DNA of 31,306 nucleotides from DAMCAP01 sp964370205 (GCA_964370205.1 CAYJIK010000020.1:1-31306); one strand, 5' to 3'. Numbered from the stretch's first letter, positions 15,652-24,041 are shown. Numbers and translations are program-made. The notes: a model not told the origin generated them from the letters alone.

Positions 15652-15819
15652 TTACTCCCCCTTCAGCACTGCCCCACAGACTACAAGCCCCACTCCAACA
15701 GCGACAGGCATAAGCATTGGCGACAGAAAAAACGAGCCATCATATGAGAACAGAGCGGCATATACCAAAACCGCCATCCCCACCCCGACAGAAAGCAGTT
15801 TACATATCAGCGTTTCCAT
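15652..15819 (-). CDS. Very small TctB-like membrane subunit
   Basis: A 55-residue protein starting METLICKLLSVGVGMAVLVY with two hydrophobic segments (about 7-24 and 32-52). It lies exactly where tctB is expected: its ATG overlaps the tctC stop (TAATG) and its stop is 2 nt before the tctA start. Ordinary TctB proteins are about 140-170 residues with four membrane segments, so this is either a minimal version or a decayed remnant. The intact reading frame and tight coupling favour a functional gene. Confidence 0.7.
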   Translation of the reverse strand: METLICKLLSVGVGMAVLVYAALFSYDGSFFLSPMLMPVAVGVGLVVCGAVLKGE

Positions 15820-16817
15820 TAGTCTGCCCTCGGTATTCCAAAATCATCAGGGGAGTGCTCTGCTACACCCTCGTCATACAACAGCCAGCTGTAGACGGAG
15901 GATAGACGCTTTATATAGTCGGCCGCGTCCTGTTCTGTTATGTCGGTCAGGTCACGGAGTAAGCCGTCCGACAGAAACGCCTGAAAGTCATCGTCAGCGG
16001 CGGCGTTTTTGCACGCTTCGAGTAGAAATCCATATGTTTCGTCGTCGGTGTCCTTGTGGGCGTGGAGCGACACGGGGAAGCTTATGGGCATGAACTTCGC
16101 CATGTCGGGGAGAGCGTCTGTTATCGGCGGGAGGTCGTCATAACCTGCCACCGCCTCGTCGTCAAATACACACAGCGCCTTTAGGTCGCCGCTTTTCAGA
16201 TATTCGGTCACAGTGCTACCACTGGGGCTTGTGAAGTCGGACTGACCGTTCATCACAGCCAGTATCTGCGCTGTACCACCGCCCAAGGGGGAGGCGTTTA
16301 GATCAAGCCCTGCACTTTTAAGCATAAGCGCTTGTATATGTCCGCTTGCGCCCGGACCCGAGTAGGCAAGACGATATTCCCCCGGGTTAGCTTCTATCTG
16401 TTCGGTGAGTTCAGCGAAAGAGTCAATATCCGAGCTTCCTGCAACTGTGATAAGTTTAGGGTCGTCAGATATCATCATAAGCGGACGCACATCGTCCACC
16501 GAGTAGTCGCCCAGTCCCATGGTCTGGAAGGTGGCGATGGTGTCGGCGGAGAAGAGCAGTGTGTAGCCGTCAGGTGACTCGGACAGGAACGATTCCATAG
16601 CTACAGCCCCCGAAGCCCCTGTAAGGTTTTGCACTACGACAGTCTGCCCCAGTTCTTCTTCAAGCGAAGCGGCAAAGGCACGGGCGGTGAGGTCTGTACC
16701 ACCACCTGCCCCCCAACCCACCAAAAGGGTCACAGTCTTGCTCGGGAACTCGCCACTACAGCCGCCAAGTGTTCCCATTATTAATATAGATACCAATAGT
16801 AAAAGTAGTTTTTTCAT
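15819..16817 (-). CDS. tctC: Tripartite tricarboxylate transporter substrate-binding lipoprotein (TctC/Bug family)
   Basis: The product has 332 residues. A lipoprotein signal peptide ends in LGGC with Cys20 as the lipidated residue. The mature part follows the Bug/TctC pattern: KTVTLLVGWGAGGGTDLTAR, VVVQNLTGASG, SPDGYTLLF, and YSGPGASGHI in the second lobe. It binds a carboxylate outside the cell and delivers it to TctAB. It is translationally coupled to the TctB-like gene (1-nt overlap) and follows the PLP enzyme by 14 nt, so the transporter shares a transcript with amino-acid enzymes. Confidence 0.92.
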   Translation of the reverse strand: MKKLLLLLVSILIMGTLGGCSGEFPSKTVTLLVGWGAGGGTDLTARAFAASLEEELGQTVVVQNLTGASGAVAMESFLSESPDGYTLLFSADTIATFQTMGLGDYSVDDVRPLMMISDDPKLITVAGSSDIDSFAELTEQIEANPGEYRLAYSGPGASGHIQALMLKSAGLDLNASPLGGGTAQILAVMNGQSDFTSPSGSTVTEYLKSGDLKALCVFDDEAVAGYDDLPPITDALPDMAKFMPISFPVSLHAHKDTDDETYGFLLEACKNAAADDDFQAFLSDGLLRDLTDITEQDAADYIKRLSSVYSWLLYDEGVAEHSPDDFGIPRAD

Positions 16818-16831
16818 CGTTATCTCCTAGG

Positions 16832-18103
16832 CTAAAGTGCCTTCATAACTTCTTCACAGGCGGATAGTATGCCGAGTTTCCCGACAGGGTAGCTAAGCCC
16901 TCCTTGCACCCACACCGCATACGGTTCACGCAGTGGTGCATCAGCGGAAAGCTCTATAGAAGCACCGCCTGTGAATGTCCCTGCCGCCATTATCACCTCG
17001 TCTTGGTAACCGGGCATGTCCCACGGTTCGGGAACGGCGGCGGAGTCTATAGGTGAGCCTTTTTGAATGCCACGGCAGAAGGCGATAAGCTTCTCGGGTG
17101 TCCCCAGAGTTAGTGCGGTAATTATGTCTGTTCTGGGGGAATTGGAAGGAGGGTAGACCTCGAAATTCAGCAGTTCGAACAGTGACGCAGTGAAGATAGC
17201 TGTCTTGACTGCCGCAGCTGTAACTGTGGGTGCCATAAACAGCCCCAGATACATTGAGCGCAGTTCGTCAAGAGATGCGCCTATCTCACGTCCCACACCG
17301 GGTGCGGAGTGTCGTGCCGCACACAGTTCTACAAGGTCGGTGCGACCTGCGATGTATGCGCCTGTCTTAGCGATACCACCACCGGGGTTCTTGATGAGTG
17401 ACCCAACCACAAGGTCAGCCCCGACATGAGTAGGTTCACTACTCTCGACAAACTCGCCATAGCAGTTGTCCACGACTATTATCAAGTTTGGGTAGTGACC
17501 TTGAAGGGTATCGCAGATACGCCCGATTTCGGCGACTGATATGGAGTTTCGCAGTGAATAACCACGGGAGCGTTGTATAAGTGCCACGTGAGCGTCTGCG
17601 CACTGCTTTATTGCTTCCGGGAGGTCGATAGCGTCGTCCTTTAACTCTACCTGACGGTAGTGCACACCGTAGTCTGTCAGTGAGCCTGCTGTAGGTTCTA
17701 TGCCTATGACAGGGTCGAGCGTGTCGTACGGCTTGCCTGCCAGCGACACGAGTGTTTGTCCAGGGCGGAGAAGTGCAGATAGCACTGTGTAGATAGCATG
17801 TGTACCGCTCATAAATGTGTGGCGGACAAGTGCGTCCTCTGTGCCAAATACACGTGCAAAGACCCGCTCAAGTGCGTCTCTGCCCCTGTCGCCGTAGCCG
17901 TAACCTGTACTGCCGTTTAGGTGTGTGGCGGTTATACCCTCCGCTATAAAGGCGGACAGAACACGTTCGGCATTCTCCTGCTCGATGCGCTCGGTTTCCG
18001 TAAACATCGGCCTTGCTCTCTCCTCGGCACGCTTTGCAAGCCCTTTTAGCTCGCTGTTAAAGTTAAATACAGTGGTAGCACTATTTTCCATGGGTAAAAC
18101 CAT
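16832..18103 (-). CDS. PLP-dependent methionine gamma-lyase family protein (COG4100)
   Basis: The product has 423 residues. It belongs to the PLP fold-type I group annotated as aluminium-resistance or methionine gamma-lyase family protein. Visible features: THLNGSTGYGYGDRGRD (60-76), FMSGTHAI (97-104) in the cofactor-binding region, VVDNCYGEF (210-218) with the Asp that pairs with the pyridine nitrogen, and the Schiff-base lysine in GSLIKNPGGG (Lys238). Likely activity is elimination on a sulfur amino acid, but biochemical data for this subgroup are sparse. Start is uncertain: ATG at 18103 lies too close to AAAGG, and ATG at 18091 lies 13 nt from it. It begins 6 nt after the GNAT gene stops. 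Confidence 0.85.
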   Translation of the reverse strand: MVLPMENSATTVFNFNSELKGLAKRAEERARPMFTETERIEQENAERVLSAFIAEGITATHLNGSTGYGYGDRGRDALERVFARVFGTEDALVRHTFMSGTHAIYTVLSALLRPGQTLVSLAGKPYDTLDPVIGIEPTAGSLTDYGVHYRQVELKDDAIDLPEAIKQCADAHVALIQRSRGYSLRNSISVAEIGRICDTLQGHYPNLIIVVDNCYGEFVESSEPTHVGADLVVGSLIKNPGGGIAKTGAYIAGRTDLVELCAARHSAPGVGREIGASLDELRSMYLGLFMAPTVTAAAVKTAIFTASLFELLNFEVYPPSNSPRTDIITALTLGTPEKLIAFCRGIQKGSPIDSAAVPEPWDMPGYQDEVIMAAGTFTGGASIELSADAPLREPYAVWVQGGLSYPVGKLGILSACEEVMKAL

Positions 18104-18109
18104 ACCTTT

Positions 18110-18865
18110 CTATCTGCCTGTGAGTTTTATTATAATATGCTTATTGGTAGTCTCAAAGCCGAGGGAGCTGTAAAACCTCTCAAGTGAGTCGTCAGCTGCA
18201 ATTAGTAGTGGGGTAAGTCCTTGTTTAATTGCCTCTTTTACGCAGAACAATGTCGCCCGCTTTGCATACCCTTTTCCACGGTGTTTCGGCAACGTACACA
18301 CGCCCCCGATAACAGCATGAGCGTCATCGGTAAAGTACAGCCCTGCTGTAGAGGCATTGTCAAAGAAGGTGTACACCTGTGCGTAGCCCCTGCCGCTTCG
18401 GTAGCTCAGGTCGGACATCCACATCAAGCGGTCTGACCTGAAGTTGGGGTCGGAGTTTACGACAATGTCGTAGACGTCGGAAACTTCGGGGGAGGTGTCC
18501 ACACTATTCGGTGGCAATGGCGGTATGCTGTCTGCCTTGCCGTGATAAACCATGAGTGGCGATACCGAGGAATAAAAACGTCTACTGCGCACTTGAGGGG
18601 GGAGCACGGTAGGTGCTCTCCCCTCAATACTTCTTATACCAAAAAGTTCCGCAAACTGCACCAGTTCTTCAAAGCTATGCTCTCCCGATATTATAAGCCC
18701 TGCCCCAAAGCGGCAAGCTAAAGCACCACTTTCATTTCTGAAAACGTCCACCATATCATCTATGTGGTGGTAACTGTAGTAAAGGCTTAGAATCCGAGCG
18801 GAGAACAGCGGATCAAGTGCGGCTGAGTGCAAAACATCCTCTATATCGCTTATTCTTTCTAGCAA
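18110..18865 (-). CDS. GNAT family N-acetyltransferase
   Basis: The product has 251 residues. The C-terminal half has the acetyl-CoA-binding motif A of GNAT enzymes: AVIGGVCTLPKHRGKGYAKR (R/Q-x-x-G-x-G/A pattern), followed by LLIAADDSLERFYSSLGFE, typical of motif B. The N-terminal half (about 1-120) is not a recognised domain but contains a conserved-looking SLYYSYHHIDDMVDVFRNE stretch. The substrate is unknown. Its start overlaps the end of the M42 peptidase gene by 7 nt, so it is translationally coupled. An amino acid or peptide substrate fits the context, by inference only. Confidence 0.85.
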   Translation of the reverse strand: MLERISDIEDVLHSAALDPLFSARILSLYYSYHHIDDMVDVFRNESGALACRFGAGLIISGEHSFEELVQFAELFGIRSIEGRAPTVLPPQVRSRRFYSSVSPLMVYHGKADSIPPLPPNSVDTSPEVSDVYDIVVNSDPNFRSDRLMWMSDLSYRSGRGYAQVYTFFDNASTAGLYFTDDAHAVIGGVCTLPKHRGKGYAKRATLFCVKEAIKQGLTPLLIAADDSLERFYSSLGFETTNKHIIIKLTGR

Positions 18866-19869
18866 AGCTCGTTTAACAGAGCCATTACAAGGCGCTTAGA
18901 AGCCTCGTAGTCAGCTAGGCTGATAACGCCGGAGGAGCTGTGCAGGTAACGGCAAGGTAGAGAAAGAGCCATAACTCTAACGCCGCCTTTAGAACGCTTG
19001 ATAGCGCCAGAATCGTTACCGCCGAAGATACCTTCCTTAGTCTGCACAGGGATACCCTGCTCTTTACCAAGCTTGAACGCTAGGTTATATAGCTCTGTAT
19101 CGTAGATAGCGCCTCTGTCCATGTAGGACACGACAACACCCTTGTCAACAGCACAAACCTGATTGGAGGGGTTTGAACCACCAACATCGCCTGCTGTTGT
19201 GCACTCAAGTACTATAGCAACGTCCACATCAACGCTGTAAGCTGCAGCGGTAGCACCTACAAGGCCAACCTCTTCCATTGTTGTGAATACGCAGGTGATG
19301 TCAGCAGGTAGCTCGCTCTTAAGCACGTCAAGCATTATAGCACAACCTGCTCTGTCGTCAAGTGCCTTAGACATTACCTTGCCACTTCCAAACTCCATGT
19401 AAGGCTCATCAAATGTAACGAAATCGCCGAGAGAAACAAGCTTCTCTGCTTCTTCCTTGCTCTTAGCGCCGATGGAGATAACCATGCTGTCAGGCTTTAT
19501 GGGCTTGTCCCTTTCAGCAGGCTCTACATGGTGCAGTGCCTTTGCGCCGATAACGCCTTTTATAGCGTTGTCTCCGATAAGTACGCCTCTACCGTGAGTA
19601 ACGTCAGGTGCAACACCGATAGGCTGGAACTTTATAAATCCGTCCTTTGTTATCTGTGTTACTATAAATCCAACTTCGTCTGTGTGTGCAAACAGTCCGA
19701 CTTTTAACTTTGGCTTTTTGCCGAGCTTTGTGTTTACTATAACGCTTCCCAGTGGGTCAACCTTGATGTCGCAACCGTCGCCTATTTGCTCTTGAACAAA
19801 AGCGGCTACACGGCTTTCGTCACCGCTGACACCTCTAAGATTACATATCTCTTTTAGTAGTTTAGACAT
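18859..19869 (-). CDS. M42 family metallo-aminopeptidase (first paralogue)
   Basis: The product has 336 residues. Binuclear metal-site motifs of M42 are complete: FAHTDEVG (His and Asp), KALDDRAGC (bridging Asp), TTMEEVGLVGA (catalytic Glu and ligand Glu), VLECTTAGD, and LPCRYLHSSSG (His). Members are cytosolic dodecameric aminopeptidases (glutamyl-, lysyl- or broad specificity) that trim peptides. The start follows GAGGAGGG. It is 21 nt downstream of a second M42 gene; the two differ widely, so this is an old duplication and they may have different specificity, as in organisms where mixed M42 complexes have been reported. Confidence 0.93.
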   Translation of the reverse strand: MSKLLKEICNLRGVSGDESRVAAFVQEQIGDGCDIKVDPLGSVIVNTKLGKKPKLKVGLFAHTDEVGFIVTQITKDGFIKFQPIGVAPDVTHGRGVLIGDNAIKGVIGAKALHHVEPAERDKPIKPDSMVISIGAKSKEEAEKLVSLGDFVTFDEPYMEFGSGKVMSKALDDRAGCAIMLDVLKSELPADITCVFTTMEEVGLVGATAAAYSVDVDVAIVLECTTAGDVGGSNPSNQVCAVDKGVVVSYMDRGAIYDTELYNLAFKLGKEQGIPVQTKEGIFGGNDSGAIKRSKGGVRVMALSLPCRYLHSSSGVISLADYEASKRLVMALLNELC

Positions 19870-19890
19870 TCTCTTACTTCCCTCCTCTTA

Positions 19891-20892
19891 TTAAAGACTC
19901 TTTACAAATTCAGCCATCAGTTTAGCTGTGTTGTCCACATCGCAGACTTCAACAACTTCTATAGGGCTGTGCATGAACAGGCTGGGTACGGATAGCAGTG
20001 CAGTCTTAACTCCGCCTGCTGTAACTGCGATACCGTCGGCATCTGTGCCTGTACGGCCGCCCATAACTTCAACCTGATGGGGGATTTCTTTTTCCTTAGC
20101 AAGGTCAACCATCTTCTTGCTCATGCCTCTGTTTAGTCTTGGAGCAAAGCCGACAGCCGGGCCTTTGCCCATTGCAACGCACTTGTCAGGTCTTGCGTCC
20201 GGTGTGAGGCCGAATGTTACGTCAACAGCTACTGCGTAGTCGGGCTTTAGCGAGAAGGTGGAGGTCATAGCGCCTACGCCGCCCACTTCTTCCATAGCGG
20301 AAAGCACGAGTACAACATGTGCCTTTTTGTAGTCCTTAAGCAGTTCGCCTGCCTTAATAACAGCGGCGCAACCTGCTCTGTCGTCCATACCGGACGCACT
20401 TATCTGGTCGTTTAGAAGTTCACGGTAGGTGTTTTGCATTATAACTCTGTCGCCCAGTTTTATCTTAGCTTTCGCTTCTTCGCCGGACATGCCAACATCA
20501 ACGTAAGCTGTATTTACTGTTAAAGGCTTGTCACCCAGTGACTTTAGGTGGGGTGGTACAGAACCGATAACGCCGAGGTACTCGCCGCCTTCAGCTTGCA
20601 CTACAACTCTCATGCTGGCTAGGCAGCGGCTGTCAATGCCACCAACTCCGCCAACCTTCAAAAAGCCGTTCTCCTCAACACGTGTGACAACCATTCCGAT
20701 TTTGTCAAGATGAGCGGTCAGCATAACTAGGGGGCCTTCGCCCCCCATGTCGCATATGACACTGGAAACAGGGCTTGTGGTAACTTCGCCAAGTTCGCTT
20801 AGTATCGGTCTTAGTTCTTCAACAATGGTTTCCTCGTCACCTGCGATGCCGTCCATTAGGCACAGGGTTTTAAGTAATTGTTTGGTATCCAT
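19891..20892 (-). CDS. M42 family metallo-aminopeptidase (second paralogue)
   Basis: The product has 333 residues with all M42 metal motifs: TAHLDKIGM, SGMDDRAGC, LSAMEEVGGVGA, VAVDVTFG and VPSLFMHSPIEVV. It is clearly related to the next gene but differs at many positions, including Asp instead of Glu in the VAVDVTFG ligand motif and the segment GFAPRLNRGMSKKMVDLA. It lies 24 nt after murD and 21 nt before its paralogue in one operon. The family removes N-terminal residues from short peptides; the exact specificity cannot be read. Confidence 0.93.
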   Translation of the reverse strand: MDTKQLLKTLCLMDGIAGDEETIVEELRPILSELGEVTTSPVSSVICDMGGEGPLVMLTAHLDKIGMVVTRVEENGFLKVGGVGGIDSRCLASMRVVVQAEGGEYLGVIGSVPPHLKSLGDKPLTVNTAYVDVGMSGEEAKAKIKLGDRVIMQNTYRELLNDQISASGMDDRAGCAAVIKAGELLKDYKKAHVVLVLSAMEEVGGVGAMTSTFSLKPDYAVAVDVTFGLTPDARPDKCVAMGKGPAVGFAPRLNRGMSKKMVDLAKEKEIPHQVEVMGGRTGTDADGIAVTAGGVKTALLSVPSLFMHSPIEVVEVCDVDNTAKLMAEFVKSL

Positions 20893-20916
20893 AGCTCTCC
20901 TTTCGTTTTTACGGGG

Positions 20917-22308
20917 TTATTTCCCCAATTTATTAACAAGCTCCTTAAAGTGTACACCTCTCGCCTCAAAGTTTGGGTACAAGTCGAAACTTGCACAGGC
21001 AGGGGAGAGGGATACAATGTCATCACGCTGTGTATTCGCATAGGCATAGGCCACAGCTTCCTCCAAAGAGCCGGTTATTACAATTTTAAGCCCACTTTCC
21101 GAGTAGTGGGGGTGGGTGGTTATTGCTTTATTTATCTTATCTGCTGTTGCTCCTACGAGTATCAGCAGTTTTACTCTTTTTAATACGTCCTCAACCATCG
21201 GCTCAAACGGTATGCCCTTGTCGTAACCGCCGGCGATGACGTTTATCTTCCGCTCGAAACTTCTAAGCCCTGCTATAACACGTGTGGGGGACGTCGCTAT
21301 CGAGTCGTTATACCACTTAACGCCGTTCAGCTCACGCACAAACTCTATGCGGTGCTCCACACCGCCAAAGCTCTCGGCGACCTTCACAATACTGTCAGCA
21401 GAAACCTGGCCCTTTGTTGCGGCTATCGCTGTCAAGTAGTTTTCGACGTTGTGTAAACCGGGCAGACGTATCTGGGAGCAGTTCATTATAAACGTGCGCA
21501 CGCCCTGTTCTACACAGTACATATCGCCGTTTTTATCCATAAACGCTCCATTTTCCACTTCACCGGTCAGCGAAAACCAAGAAAGTTCCCCTCTGACAAG
21601 CGGTGCAAAACTGCGTGTGATATCGTTATCAAAGTTTAAAACTGTCCGTGAAAATGCGTTTTGGTGCATGAAAATATTCTTTTTGCAGTCTATATATTCG
21701 TCCATAGTGCCGTGGACATCTAGATGGTTTGGCACTACGTTGGTGACCACTGCGATGTCGGGGGAGGTGCGCATCGACATAAGCTGGAAGCTGGATAGCT
21801 CTATGACTGATATGTCGTCAGGGGTTACGTCGGGGAGTGTTGGCAGTAGTGCTCTGCCGATGTTGCCGCCTAGGTGGACTGTTTTACCCTCCTCTTTTAG
21901 GAAGAGCGAGATTAGCGTTGTACTAGTCGTCTTGCCGTCCGAGCCTGTCACAGCGTAGGTGAGTGAAGGTGTATGTTCGAGGTAAACTTCTATCTCTCCT
22001 GTAACTACCGCTCCTTTACTCCGTGCATCGGTGAGGCGCTCATGCCCGAAGTACATACCCGGTGTGCGGAAAATGATATCCGCATCTAAGTTGTCAAGGT
22101 AGCTTTCGCCGAGTTGCAGTATTATGCCGTGGTCAGCGAATTTCTGCATAACGTCGTCGGGGAAGCTTTCTTTTTTGTCTGCGAGCGTGACGCTTGCACC
22201 GTTTTCCGCAAGTTTAAAGAGCAAATCACGGTGGGACACTGCAAAACCGATGACGATTACTCTCTTCCCCTTAAGTCTATCAAAAAAGTTCTTACTGTTA
22301 AATCGCAT
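20917..22308 (-). CDS. murD: UDP-N-acetylmuramoyl-L-alanine:D-glutamate ligase
   Basis: The product has 463 residues, normal for MurD. An N-terminal Rossmann-like UDP-binding domain (KRVIVIGFAVSHRDLLF) is followed by the ATP-binding loop TGSDGKTTSTTL (121-132, the family usually has GTNGKTT), then LSSFQL, NHLDVHGTMDEY and the C-terminal SIATSPTR and AGGYDKG motifs found in MurD. It adds D-glutamate to the peptidoglycan precursor in the cytosol. The setting is unusual: instead of the dcw cluster it sits 9 nt behind a D-glutamate cyclase-like gene and ahead of two M42 peptidases. It may be the only MurD or a second one; that needs the rest of the genome. Confidence 0.95.
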   Translation of the reverse strand: MRFNSKNFFDRLKGKRVIVIGFAVSHRDLLFKLAENGASVTLADKKESFPDDVMQKFADHGIILQLGESYLDNLDADIIFRTPGMYFGHERLTDARSKGAVVTGEIEVYLEHTPSLTYAVTGSDGKTTSTTLISLFLKEEGKTVHLGGNIGRALLPTLPDVTPDDISVIELSSFQLMSMRTSPDIAVVTNVVPNHLDVHGTMDEYIDCKKNIFMHQNAFSRTVLNFDNDITRSFAPLVRGELSWFSLTGEVENGAFMDKNGDMYCVEQGVRTFIMNCSQIRLPGLHNVENYLTAIAATKGQVSADSIVKVAESFGGVEHRIEFVRELNGVKWYNDSIATSPTRVIAGLRSFERKINVIAGGYDKGIPFEPMVEDVLKRVKLLILVGATADKINKAITTHPHYSESGLKIVITGSLEEAVAYAYANTQRDDIVSLSPACASFDLYPNFEARGVHFKELVNKLGK

Positions 22309-22317
22309 ACGAACCTC

Positions 22318-23163
22318 CTAAAGTATAGCCTGCCTTACTCTCTCAAGCACAGCTAAATAGTCTTCGATGTCCATGCCGTCCACCGACAGTGCCACTTTGC
22401 CCTTTGTGCCGTCCACCGCTCCTGCGTCTGCCATTGCCTTTATAACGGCGAATTCGGTATCACGATCTATAAGCAGGTCTTTGCCTGTCATAACACCCAG
22501 TACAGCGGATAAGCCCCACGCCCACCAGTTCGAGATACCTGCTACGAGTGGAAAGTCTGACTGTTTACGTGCGCAGATAACATCGCCGAAAGCTACGTGC
22601 TTTTCGATAATGTCGGCGAGATTCCCCATGCCAAGTTCGTTACCACCGTCGCCGACAGCTATAGTTGTAACACTGTCGCTCAGCAAACTATCCGTATCCG
22701 CTGTAAGGTGGGACATGTCAAGCCCTCGCATATTGCGGAAAGTTCCGTTAGCTGTTTTACCGGGACGCTCGATAGCGATAACGTGGGTGGGGGATCTTTC
22801 CGAGAGCAGTCTTTTGCAGTACGCTTCTGCATCGTCTGTGGGTATCACCGCAATGTCAGCCGTCACATTTAGTGTCTGCTTGACGGCGGTTACTATGTCG
22901 GCGGAAAATTCATCGGTCACCAGTGTGACCTCCCAACCGAGGTGCTCAAGCGTCAGTGCAAGTTCACACGCACCTGAAGGGCCATCGTTTTCACCGTACT
23001 GCGCCGCCAAAATCGCAAAACCTGTGACAATAAACGCATGGCTTGGCTTCAAAAGCTCACTGCACAACGCTTTAAGGTCAGGGCGTGGACAGTGAACAGT
23101 GAAGTTCCTGCCCAGAGGATCGGACATCATAATATCAATTATACGCTCTAATACATCGTTCAT
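22318..23163 (-). CDS. D-glutamate cyclase-like protein (DUF4392 family)
   Basis: The product has 281 residues from ATG 23163. It shows the DUF4392/D-glutamate cyclase pattern: FIVTGFAILAAQYGENDGPSGA near the start, THVIAIERPGK, VGDGGNELGMGNL and VAGISNWWAWGLSA. The vertebrate member (DGLUCY) converts D-glutamate to 5-oxo-D-proline. I expect a similar reaction, which would consume the amino acid that the adjacent MurD needs. The start is uncertain: no good ribosome site is seen, and upstream in-frame ATGs lie within tandem repeats at the end of rpiB (up to a TTG at 23223). ATG 23163, 10 nt after the rpiB stop, is preferred. Confidence 0.82.
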   Translation of the reverse strand: MNDVLERIIDIMMSDPLGRNFTVHCPRPDLKALCSELLKPSHAFIVTGFAILAAQYGENDGPSGACELALTLEHLGWEVTLVTDEFSADIVTAVKQTLNVTADIAVIPTDDAEAYCKRLLSERSPTHVIAIERPGKTANGTFRNMRGLDMSHLTADTDSLLSDSVTTIAVGDGGNELGMGNLADIIEKHVAFGDVICARKQSDFPLVAGISNWWAWGLSAVLGVMTGKDLLIDRDTEFAVIKAMADAGAVDGTKGKVALSVDGMDIEDYLAVLERVRQAIL

Positions 23164-23173
23164 ATGCAGACCG

Positions 23174-23659
23174 TTATTTTGCATTGTTTTCATGGACATT
23201 GTTCTCATGGACATTGTTCTCAATGTCTGTGATCATGTCCACACGACGCTGATGGCGACCGCCCTCAAACTCGGTGGACAGGAAGGTGTCAACTATCTCA
23301 AGCGCCGCCCCCACACCTGTTACACGGCCACCGAGACATAGGATGTTCGTGTCGTTGTGCTGACGTGTCAGCTTTGCGGTGTATGTATCGTAACAGCAGG
23401 CGGCACGCACGCCTTTTACCTTGTTGGCGGAGATGCAGATGCCTATGCCTGTACCGCAGACGAGGATACCTGTCTTAATGTCGGGATCTGTCGTCACAGC
23501 GGTAGCGACTGCAAGTGCATATTCGGGGTAGTCGCAGGATTGTTCGCTATATGTGCCTAAATCACGGAATAGTATGCCTTTTTCAATTAAATGTGCTTTT
23601 ATCTGTTCTTTCAGAACGTAACCGCCATGGTCACAACCTAAAGCTATAATAACTATCAC
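23174..23659 (-). CDS. rpiB: Ribose-5-phosphate isomerase B
   Basis: About 155-161 residues. It has IALGCDHGG at the N-terminus and the active-site loop ILVCGTGIGICISANKVKGVRA with catalytic Cys68 (counted from GTG 23659), then RQHNDTNILCLGGRV. It interconverts ribose-5-P and ribulose-5-P; some family members act on other sugar phosphates. The only usual start codon is GTG 23659, but AGAGGTGA overlaps it. An ATT or ATA a few codons later would be correctly spaced and would give the usual N-terminus, so a rare start is possible. The C-terminal tail is extended by a 15-nt tandem repeat (ENNVH twice). Confidence 0.92.
   Translation of the reverse strand: MIVIIALGCDHGGYVLKEQIKAHLIEKGILFRDLGTYSEQSCDYPEYALAVATAVTTDPDIKTGILVCGTGIGICISANKVKGVRAACCYDTYTAKLTRQHNDTNILCLGGRVTGVGAALEIVDTFLSTEFEGGRHQRRVDMITDIENNVHENNVHENNAK
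23182..23221. repeat. 15-nt tandem repeat at the rpiB end / DUF4392 start
   Basis: ATGGACATTGTTCTC occurs at 23192-23206 and 23207-23221, with a degenerate partial unit at 23182-23191. On the minus strand it reads as ENNVH repeats in the rpiB frame and as MRTMS repeats in the frame of the next gene. Confidence 0.85.
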
Positions 23660-23702
23660 CTCTATAATTTTTTGTGTATAATAATGCGAAACTCAGTGGA
23701 TT

Positions 23703-24041
23703 TTACTGTTTTTGCTTAAACTTCTGATAAAGCCACCTTATTCCACCGCCTAATGCAACGCCGAATAACGATATAACAAAGAAGTATCCGAGAAAAGCGC
23801 TTGCCGTGTGATTGTAAAAGATGTCAATAGTCGGGAAGTATAAAACCGAAATGCCGAGAGGAAATGCGAATTTGACTATATCGTCCGAGATTATGCCGAG
23901 TACCAGCGATACCCCAAAAATGCAGATAAACATGTAGACAAAAACGCCGATAGGGTCAGTAAGATGCAGAAAAGCAGGGAAGATGTAAAGCACGCCTGCG
24001 CTAATAAGTAGGCAAATGATTTCTTTTAAATAGTTTTTCAC
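23703..24041 (-). CDS. Small integral membrane protein of unknown function
   Basis: The product has 112 residues with three to four hydrophobic segments (about 7-24, 30-50, 57-72 and 80-102) and a basic C-terminus (YQKFKQKQ). I do not recognise a family. The GTG start at 24041 is supported by GAAAGGGGTG 9-10 nt upstream. It precedes rpiB by 43 nt on the same strand, so it may be the first gene of the long operon, though this gap is larger than those that follow. Confidence 0.65.
   Translation of the reverse strand: MKNYLKEIICLLISAGVLYIFPAFLHLTDPIGVFVYMFICIFGVSLVLGIISDDIVKFAFPLGISVLYFPTIDIFYNHTASAFLGYFFVISLFGVALGGGIRWLYQKFKQKQ

Noticed and set aside
22367..23095. 242-codon plus-strand frame opposite the DUF4392 gene
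   Set aside because: Low-complexity Ser/Pro/Ala composition typical of antisense frames; the opposite strand encodes clear conserved motifs.
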